Assembly (NCBI GenBank): GCA_973895155.1
Contig: OZ316893.1
Coordinates: forward strand, 12,772,001 to 12,836,000
Direction of reading: 5' to 3'
DNA length: 64,000 bases
DNA from: Marsupella aquatica
Taxonomy: Eukaryota > Marchantiophyta
A program made the translations under genes and the position numbers. Shown piece after piece: positions 55,703 through 64,000 of the stretch; the first letter of the stretch is position 1; each line of letters begins with the position of its first letter. The notes beneath the pieces are model-generated. The model was not told the origin of the DNA, searched no databases, and worked only from the letters and a program-made list of their open reading frames with translations.

Positions 55703-57835
55703 TCTGATGGTGTGGGAAAATATTGTTTGCCAAAAAATGGAGATTGAGCAAAGTACATCCTTGTGTAAAAAATGTCATTGCGGAAAAAAATGTTTTGTGA
55801 AAGACTTTTGTTGTAGAGAAGATGTCATTGTGCAAAGACTATATTGTGTAAAAGATGATGTTTGTGGAGAAGATACCATCTACAATAAAGATACTCCTTC
55901 ATGCTCCCTCTTTTGCCCATAAAAATTCTTTGATCCTTTTAATAAAAATTGAAAATTAAAAAAAAGGATACTCTGATTTTCCTTCCTCCTTTACTAACTT
56001 TTTTTTAATTTTTCTCCAATTGTTTTTCTTTTCTTTGTTTGTTTTTGATTATCTGTATCCACTTTTTGTCTTTTAGCCCCTCTCTCCCTCTCTCTCTTTG
56101 GGCCTCTCTCCCCTCCCATACTTTTCCATTCCAGCCTCTCTGTCCCTCCTTGGTCATCTCTCCCCTACCTAGAATCATACCCTGTGAGGATAATAGAATG
56201 ATGCTCTCTTGTATCTTGGATGACACTCTTCCTTCCTTACAATTATGAGGGTAATAGAGGGCAGCAAGCGCATGAGGGACAGTCGTAACTTGCAACAACA
56301 ATCATAATGGAGTGGTCTTCTGGAGGGCATCCTTTGTACTCCTTCATTCTTTGTTAGGGCATCTTATCATCTTTAGACTTTAGTACTCCTCTTCTCTTTG
56401 ATGTCTAACGTTAATGGTCTCTTTTCCATGATTGCATGGTATTAAAAAGCTTGCAAAAGATCTAATGGCTATGGATCTAATGGCTGTGGATTAAAAAACT
56501 TGCAAAAGATCTAATGGCCCAGAACACAATTTATAATTATGGGATGAAGGATTAAAAATGACGGTATTGGATATTATAGTTGTAGAGTCTTTAGAACTAT
56601 TTTATAAGATTAAAGTTTTTTGGATGCTGCAAATTTGAATTGACAAAAAAGTGCCTCAACATGTTATTATAGTCTTTAATTAGTTGTAAAGTGTGTTTGA
56701 ATTAATAAGGTCTTGAAAGCCCTTGGTGAGAGATAAAGCCAATGAACTACTGTAGTGAAGTAGCAAAGGGAATCCTCAGACATTTAATGTTTGAATTAAA
56801 TAATGTATTTAATTGTCTTGGGTGAGAGAGAAACCTAGTACAAAACTATTTAAATAAATAAATTAAAGGGGTTGGAATAAAGTACAAAAGTGAAAATAAT
56901 GCATGTGAGAAGCATAGAATAAACCAAATTAATATAAAAATACATTGCAAGCATTTCAAATAAGACAAAATAGCCACATGATGTTCCGCCATATAGCAGC
57001 CTAAAAAACAATGCATCCCTAAACCTGATATTATGAATCAAAATGACTGCCCAAAAACAAGAGGTGCTCAAGCGCGCACAGGACAGGATCCCACAAGGGC
57101 AGGCCCGAGGGAAGGCAACAAAGGAGCCAAAAGGCCCAAGGAACCCAAGTAAAAGCCCAACACACTAACAGAAGGAACAACCTGTCAACCCTTGAACTTA
57201 CCTATTGGCAAACTGGAGAGCTGGTAGAGCTCATTAATGAACTGCATGGGAGGGTCTAGCAATGGAATCTGACTAGAGGCTCTAACTCCCATGACATCAC
57301 AAGCCTGCTCTAACCCAATAGGGCGCCTGGAGAGTAGATGACTTTTTGCCATAGATGCCACTGTCAATTTGTTTTCTTATGTTGTTTTCTAAAAAAACAA
57401 ATGTGGTATGCTTGCCCACCCTCCCTGCCTGAAGTGCCTGCCCACAATAATGAAAACAAAACACAAAAAAGCGGAGAGAAGAAAAATTGAACAAAAGAGG
57501 AAAAAAAGAGAATAAATTTATGAAAAAACAAAAACAAAACACAGGAGCAAACTTGAGTGACCTTCCTACTGTCATGCAACCATGTATGGACTCTACAAAT
57601 TGCGACTGTCATCACTCGAGCTGTCACCTGCATTGTCACTTGCCTCAGGTCCTGTACCCTTGACGCCATGAATGACACAATGGCCACAATGAGCACGTAC
57701 ATGGATGCAACAGGAATATGACCAAAACAACTGCTTCTTTGAAATAACAACTTGGTCCAAACGATTGCATGTCGACATGGCCACAACAACCACATGGTTG
57801 CAATGATTGCCCAGATGGTAGCAATGAGAATAGTG
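55703..57835. other. Intergenic, low-complexity tracts
   Basis: No gene. A CT-rich tract at about 56075-56160 gives frames on both strands that are composition artefacts. AAGATCTAATGGCY recurs around 56455-56520. From about 57580 the DNA becomes CA/CAATG-rich (GGTTGCAATGA, GGCCACAA words). Confidence 0.35.
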
Positions 57836-57853
57836 CAATGCACGGGTGTTTAG
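57836..57853 (+). mobile_element. Possible further Helitron-like 3' end
   Basis: GTGCAATGCACGGGTGTTTA matches the 3' hairpin and CACGGGT of copies A and B, followed by GCTGA in place of GCTAG. The 5' partner was not found to the left, so this may be a decayed or truncated copy. Confidence 0.35.
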
Positions 57854-58680
57854 CTGAAAGGGGGCAGAGGAGGGAGGGGGGGGAGGGGCTACAAGGGAGA
57901 GATTTCACCCTCCATCTAACCTTTCTCTAAGCCCCTACATATGCCTTGGCTGCCATCTCCTAATCTTACGCTTGCCCTTTTACTTCTTGCAACAACTTAA
58001 CTCATTTGTTAAACAAACTCTTTACATTTTCTATGCAACCCAGTAGTACGTATTAACACGCTGACCAACCAAATGAGAAGTAACTATGTCCTGTTAATGA
58101 TAATGTTTTTTGATTTTGCAATAAATAGTACATGGAAATCACACTTTTTTTCTACCAAAACTCAATTCGGTGCAAGAATCCTATTTATGATCCAATATGT
58201 GATTCCAATAATGGATACATTTTGTCTGAAAATGCCAAATTAGGGAAATCTTCAAATCAGTTTCACTTAACCATTCTTGCGAGGAATATCTTTGGTTTGC
58301 TAAAACCGCTCTTACTCCCCACTAATTTTTTTGCATCAATCAATGTTATCAAACCAAAACATAAAGAAACTCTGGGATCGGCCTATTCCGCTTCAGAAGG
58401 ATTCTTAAAAGTGGATACGTCGTGTCCACTTTCCAATTCAGACTAAACAGTCATTCACACCCAAAACAAGTTGTTTCAACTGTTCTGGCCGTACCCTTCA
58501 AGGTTAAAAGAGTAATATAATTCCAGCAACAATTTCCCCTCAGTAAAACCCCTTACCACGCAAATTATGTTTCTCATCAAACCACAGTCTGCTAACACAG
58601 TTGGTCAACTTAACCCAAACTCTCTTGAATGATAATACTAGGAACCAACACCTTGAAAATCCCAAACTGAATACAATCTT
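57854..58680. other. Intergenic, nothing recognised
   Basis: A plus-strand frame (58132-58446) shows no domain. A G-rich stretch lies at 57860-57890. Confidence 0.35.
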
Positions 58681-59190
58681 GGATCAGTGGATCTATTTTT
58701 TTACTGACTGATTCCAAAATGCAATATGAATACAGAAATGGATTGATGGACCCTTTATTTTCAGTGACTCAAAAAACACAATAAGAATACAAACTAAATC
58801 AATAAATCCATGTTTCCGACCAACTCCAAAAATGCTATATGAATACCATCCTGGATCGGTGAATTTAACTGAATCCAAAAATACAATATGAATACAGTGG
58901 ATTGGTGGATCCATTTTTCTGACCAATTCCAAAAATGCAATATGAATACAAAAGTGGATAAGTGGATCCATTTTTTCCAATCGACTCCAAAAAATAATGC
59001 AATATATATGAATAAGAAAGTGGATCGATGGATTCAATTTTTCTCACCGACTCCAAAAATTCATTACGAATACGACAATGGATTGGTGGCTCTATTTTAT
59101 CCAACCGACTCCAAAAATGCTATCTGAGTCTGACAATGGATCGGTGCATCTAGTTTTTCCGACCAACTCCAAAAATGATTTCAACAGAAT
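58681..59190 (+). repeat. ~57-bp minisatellite, about nine units
   Basis: Degenerate units follow the pattern GGATCGGTGGATCCATTTTT, CYGACCGACTCCAAAAATGC, AATATGAATACRAAAGT. Unit lengths run from about 46 to 66 bp. Long frames on both strands over the array arise from the repeat and are not called as genes. Confidence 0.85.
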
Positions 59191-61639
59191 CGCACCTTGC
59201 CTCAGAGTTGACTATAGTTGGTTAGGAATAACAACAGTCAAGCGACAATTGGGAATGACCATGTATGCGCATGGGCGATGTAAATTTTGGATGTTTACGC
59301 GGGTTTGGGATTTTTGAGTGTCCATAACGCTTGTTTGATCCAAACGTAGATACGCCGATCCACTTTTATATTTGACTGTTGATTTCTCTGAATTTTGTTT
59401 TCTCAAAATGGGCTTTTTCCTCAGGAATACCAAATCCTTTTCCGGCCATTTTTTGTCTTAGGGAAAAACATTTGCCGCTGGAAAAATGAGAAGTTTGTGT
59501 TTGCTCACTTCTTGCTTGGTCGGTTAGCGTGTTTATTGAGCTTGTTAATTGAGCTCAATAAACACCGAACAAGCTCAATAGACACACATGATTGAGCTTG
59601 GTTAGTCAGCGTGTTTATTGAGCTCAAAATTGATTTGAATCACCGCTGCAGGGTTCTCTCTCTCTCTCTGTGAATTACATATTAAGCTAAGGGCCTAGGG
59701 CATGGCCTCCCTGATGACCTTAACGACATCATGGATGCAGCAGCATGGTTGCAATGACCACGTGGCTGCATGGAAAGTACACAACTGCCACAACTCCATG
59801 GCCGCAATGACACATGCCTTAAAAACTTACTTGCTTTATCTTTGCCTTGCCTCAAGATATTCTGTGCCATGCACTCCAACAAGCTAGTTTTGGTAGAACA
59901 GGGAGACGTTTCCAGGCATTGATTGTCTCTTAGACAGTCAACTTTGCAGTGGGAGGTGAGGCCAAAGGACTAATCTTGCCATTGCACAATGCTGCACAAG
60001 TAAATTTTATAATTCTGTAAATTTTGCACCAAAACTATATTGTACAGTCGGTGCAATGGAATGCATCACCCATGCCTAGGAGTGGAGTTTGCACACATGC
60101 ACATGCACATGGGCAATTGAGGGAAACTGTGATTTGTTTTGTTTGTGGCACGGAGGGAGTCCTCACCCCTGTTGTTGGGGCCAGTTGGGTTGCGCAGATG
60201 GTCAGCTGTCCGGGCAAAGTTGGCCGATCTTGGTCATGGGGAGGTCAGTGGCGGCTGTCGATCAACGACCAGCTGTTGACTCAGGCTCATTGCGGGGCAA
60301 GGTGGGGAGGTTGGCCGCAGTCCACTCAGGCTTGTTGTGAGGGTGAGTCAAGAGCGAGTTGAGGGCTTTTAGCGCGGTGACAAGAACTCAGTGTGTGGCA
60401 AGACACGGGATCACAGAGGCAAATTAAAGTGGAGGGTCACATTTTTTTCACTTTATGTAGCTTTCACTTTTTACCGTTCCTATTTTTTCTCCCATTATAT
60501 TTGAATGATGACCACAGATTTTTTTGGCGCAACTTTGTATTATAGGAGTTAATATTTTATTTCTACTCAAGTTTTTTTGAAACTATAAAGCTAATATCCA
60601 ATGCTTTAAATCTTAATTTTAATAATTAATTAATTAATTATTATTTTTTATCTTGGTCAGGTTTGGGTAGGTTACAGGTAGTTTGGGCAGAGGTTATTGA
60701 GATTAACAGGGGTATGGATGGATCCGACGATTCCAGAAAATAAATTTTTAATGAAGGGCTGGGATTGGTTACCTTTTTTTTGAGGTTGTAAATGGACTAT
60801 TTCTAGAGTACATGATATTATAATTAGTGACTTCTCCCCTCCTTGTAGCAAATAAGATATTTTGCTTGACTTTTAATTGTTTCCCATGATTACACTATGG
60901 TAAAGTGAGGGTCCTCCTTGATATTAGTGCATGCAACAGGGTTAATTCCATTTTTTGTCTTTTGTCTGCCCCATTTGATTCCTTTTTGTGTGCAAAGGTT
61001 TATGTCCTTTCCGTCCAAGCTATATTTCATTCACTTCTGGTTTTGTGCCTTAGTTTGATTCCTTTTTTGTGTGCAATGGTTTCTGTAGTCTGTACTCTTG
61101 GTACACACTATATTTAATTTACTTTTGGTTTTGTGCCTTATGTTTATTGATTAGTTCTTTTCTCACACTGCAATTTTGAATGAGGACCACTTCAAAAAAG
61201 GGCGCAACCCTTTATTATAGGAGTTAATATGGTCTCCAGGCACTTGTGCCATTGCTGGAGGAGAATTGGGCCTGGAGGCAATTTTATTCTTCGTTGCTAA
61301 TTAAGTGCGGACCATCCATGCTGGAGAGATTGACACACACTATTTTTTGACGGGTTTTTGGAGAAATAATGATTGAACCAAATTTTGTGTCAATCCTGAT
61401 TGTTTGCTCTCGGTGCCGTGGATTCAAAGTGACCACATATTAAGCATGACCACATACTAAGCAAATGTGACAGGTCGCTATAGCATAGTATAGCATGAAC
61501 ATAATTCACGCTACAACTTTAATGACTGTACACTTACATGGAATAAGCATCCGGAACTACCTGGATGTGTCTCTCTTAGTTATCAGATCCGCTCCCTTCA
61601 CTGACTCTTGGCTCGACTCCGCAATTGTGCATAGGCAGA
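59191..61639. other. Intergenic, hairpin and possible TE ends
   Basis: A perfect 14-bp inverted repeat with a 9-base loop stands at 59529-59565 (arm GTGTTTATTGAGCT), with a third half-copy near 59609. At 59862-59886 GTGCCATGCAC followed by CTAG|T resembles a Helitron 3' end. At about 60664-60722 the minus strand reads A|TCCATCCATACCCC with CTACC and TAACCT words, like the 5' end of Helitron copies A and B. The 60024-60362 frame is GC-rich but without a domain. A TTAA-rich segment lies at 60620-60650. Confidence 0.35.
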
Positions 61640-61935
61640 CAGATTCGTGGGTGCCAAAGCACCAACTTGGTTGTCTACACTTACCTCAGAACTGGGAGTT
61701 TTATATGGTGAACCAACCAAGCTACAATATTGTGACACCACCAGAGCCTTTAGCCTTGCCAAAAATCCAGTGTTCATTCCAGACAGTCCAACTAAACGCT
61801 TTCATTTTGGGTTCCACTATCGATCATTTTGTAAGAGAACGTACAGGTTGAGAGTGGAGCTGTCGATCTCATTTAGAACGATTGCCACTTGTGATCGACC
61901 AAACTGCTCACATACTCCCAAAACCACTCTTTAGG
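61640..61935 (+). pseudogene. Ty1/copia RNase H remnant
   Basis: The frame from 61647 contains WLSTLTSELG, GEPTKLQYCDTTRAFSLAKN and PVFIPDSPTKRFHFGFHYRS. This lines up with the end of copia polyproteins, where an LxxEL block precedes CDNxxAxxLAKNPV and then KHIxIRxHFIRE. The catalytic-context CDN is changed to CDT and KHI to KRF, and the frame soon ends. The traces just after it (to about 61935) may be the last part of the polyprotein. No LTR follows in recognisable form. Confidence 0.72.
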
Positions 61936-63362
61936 AATAGCAAGGTTTCTGGAAATGAAAGGCAAGCTCTATCAGAGTTGTCTCCTTATCTCCTCTACAA
62001 AACAAAGTAAGATCGAAGAGTTGGCATCCCCTTTTCCCTTTCTCTTGCAGAACAGGATTAATAATGACATCTTACGATATAGATAATTTAGTAGAATTTA
62101 GATCACTAAGTTTGCTTTGCTCGCATATTATTAGAAAAGTGAAGTTGTGTACTTGTACGATGTCCTTCTTTAGTTTGTTTCTAATCGATTCACTAAGCAA
62201 AAATTGTATCACAGAGAAGATTCAGACGCCCATTCCACGAATTGAAGGCAGTTTGAAAACGCGAGTCCACCCAATCCACCCGAATCGAAATTCACCAGCA
62301 CCTGCTAGACAAGCGAGAAAAATATTATCGCTTTCCGTTCGAGGGCACAGGCTCAGCATTCATCAGTGTCAACCTGTTTTCCTTCTGTTTTATTCAGGGT
62401 GCAGAGGGCCAACCCACGAAAGTCCCAGTACATTGGGTGTGGAAACTACAACAATGAATACAACAAAACATGGCATTGATCAGCTATGCATGCATCTTAC
62501 AGGGACAGGATGATTTGTTTCGCTATTGCAGAGCTAGTTTGTAACGTTGCATTCAGCCATGTCTTACCCCGGAGCTACTTGATTGTCGTTGCAAGGTGAA
62601 GACCTACTCGAGGAACGACTGAACTCGCGCGGTGAATTAGTTGGGCATCCTGGCCAAATAAATTTATTTCATAGATAGTCCGACAACATCATAGGTAATC
62701 CTCATCTGCTTCAGTTTTCCCCTTGAAGGCTACAGAAAAATAAAGCTCTGTCCTTCACTTCAATTTGATAGAAGAGCTCCTGACTGTACTCCCACAATTA
62801 AGATGTACATATCACCCAAATTTGAGTCCAGAAAAGGGTTTAAGATTACAAACATTTGGGTTGTTGAAAACTTCGTAATTGCTGTGGATGCCAACAGAAA
62901 AGCTTAGTACATGTTGTGGATGCTCAACATGAGGCAACATGAGAGTCGGTAGGTCGGAATGACATTTGCTCTAATTAAGGGGACAGTCATTGGAAAGGCC
63001 ACCACAAAACTCAATCTCAGTGGACCAAAAGACGCCAAATGATATGGCTCATTGGAGTTTCTTGATCTTTCTTATTATGTACCGCTTTTCTGTAAGTTTC
63101 CCCTTTTTTGTGCTTCTGAAAAGCCTCGATTGGTGACCCGAACTGAGCTTTCTAGCTGGGTGAATTGTGAGCTATACTGACTGGCAATCATTAGCTAAGC
63201 CACTGTCCAGGAAGATTGAAAGAAATTTTCATAGAAGATATAACATTGATTCCGGATAGTCACGTGATCGAGTGGCATGCGAGTATGCTTGGTAAACCAG
63301 GGAGTGCATTACGGACCAAACTCATCAATAAAGTCCCCATGTAGAATGCAGGGACTTCAATC
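61936..63362. other. Intergenic, nothing recognised
   Basis: A 149-residue plus-strand frame (62064-62513) has no domain I recognise. TCTCTTGCAG near 62040 could be an acceptor. No repeats stand out. Confidence 0.35.
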
Positions 63363-63718
63363 CTAACGAGATCTCAAAGCTCTCCTTTGATGGGTTTCAT
63401 TTCCACATACTAACGAGATCTCAAAGCTCTCCTTTGATGGGTTTCATTTCCACAAAAGTAATTTATCACTTGTAATGAAAAATATAATATTTTATTGGTT
63501 AAAAAAAAATTTGTTGCAAAAAAAAATAAAATATTTTTTAAATTTAATTTTGAGATTTATAAAAATATTAATATCTTTTTAATCTAATTTTTAAACTATT
63601 TTAAATTTATTTAAATTTATAAAAATTAAAATAAATAAATAATTAATTAATATTTTAGTGATCTGAACCTTGAAAACATGAGATGATGGGGAGGTTCCCA
63701 TATAGTGAGACCCCCAAC
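63363..63718 (+). mobile_element. MITE copy with duplicated left end
   Basis: The right end GATGATGGGGAGGTTCCC, ATATAGTGAGACCCCCAAC (to 63718) matches the family well. The left end CTTTGATGGGTTTCATTTCC occurs twice, because a 47-bp segment (63363-63409 and 63410-63456) comprising flanking DNA plus the first bases of the element is tandemly duplicated. The interior is exceptionally AT-rich. No convincing target duplication remains. Confidence 0.75.
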
Positions 63719-64000
63719 CTTGGATCTCTTCTATTCTCGAAGTGTAAATCTAGTTACCTGCTATTTCACATAAATTTCCTTAAGACTGTGACTGAATATC
63801 TTATTATTAAAGCGTCAACTCAAGTCTACTTTTAAGAGCCTAGGTCTAGAGTGAAGCCTCTAAACCGTAACTCTATGGTCATCATGTGCATGGGAGAAAC
63901 TCATGACATCATCAATGTACATACCAATTCTCCTTGATAATTTTTATATGTATTATGGCCTCATCACAACATATGTGCATTAAAAAATACTCATGTGCAC
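63719..64000. other. Right edge, nothing recognised
   Basis: No gene or repeat is recognised in the last 282 bases. Confidence 0.4.

Noticed and set aside
56005-56301. Charged minus-strand protein
   Set aside because: It lies over a CT-rich low-complexity tract open on both strands, with no domain.

Overview
This window looks like TE-rich nuclear DNA of a plant (streptophyte), probably a non-seed plant. The species cannot be fixed from sequence alone. The case rests on GT-AG introns, an EDM2-type PHD array, a plant-like TspO gene with at least seven coding exons, large intronless protein kinases, and remnants of Ty3, Ty1/copia, LINE, Helitron-like, SINE-like and DNA-transposon families. There is no operon structure, ribosome binding site or CRISPR array.

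Layout. Positions 1-6.2 kb hold a run of short minus-strand genes: an F-box-like protein, a tandem-BRCT protein with visible TATA box and poly(A) signal, a stand-alone EDM2-like PHD protein and weaker unknown reading frames. 6.2-10.5 kb is repetitive and apparently non-coding. 10.5-15.2 kb is a large decayed transposase gene: three nonsense codons, two frameshifts and one perfectly preserved GT-AG intron. 16.1-18.5 kb is a Ty3-type gag on the minus strand, split by a short inverted-repeat element whose 8-bp target duplication lies inside the gag codons. Next come an array of GGAAC-nnn-GTTCC palindromes (18.6-18.95 kb), a Helitron-like element (19.9-21.0 kb), decayed MITEs, and a LINE (25.0-28.1 kb) interrupted twice.

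29.0-29.8 kb and 52.4-53.2 kb carry two inverted copies of one long-TIR element full of perfect palindromes. Between them lie the best genes: two tandem paralogous intronless protein kinases on the minus strand (31.1-33.0 and 42.3-44.1 kb), sharing an unusual HGD/DWG active site, and a TspO/MBR family gene (49.16-51.21 kb, minus), whose exons I resolved to the base except for the first. The right third (53-64 kb) is a tRNA-like SINE candidate, a second Helitron-like copy carrying a nested MITE, a 57-bp minisatellite, a copia RNase H remnant and a further MITE.

The unifying new observation is a MITE family of about 300 bp (termini close to CTTGGGGGTYTCACTT) present in at least six recognisable copies. 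Three copies have perfect 8-bp target duplications and two have 7 of 8. It has jumped into gag, into the LINE and into the Helitron-like copy, which gives a relative insertion history for the locus.
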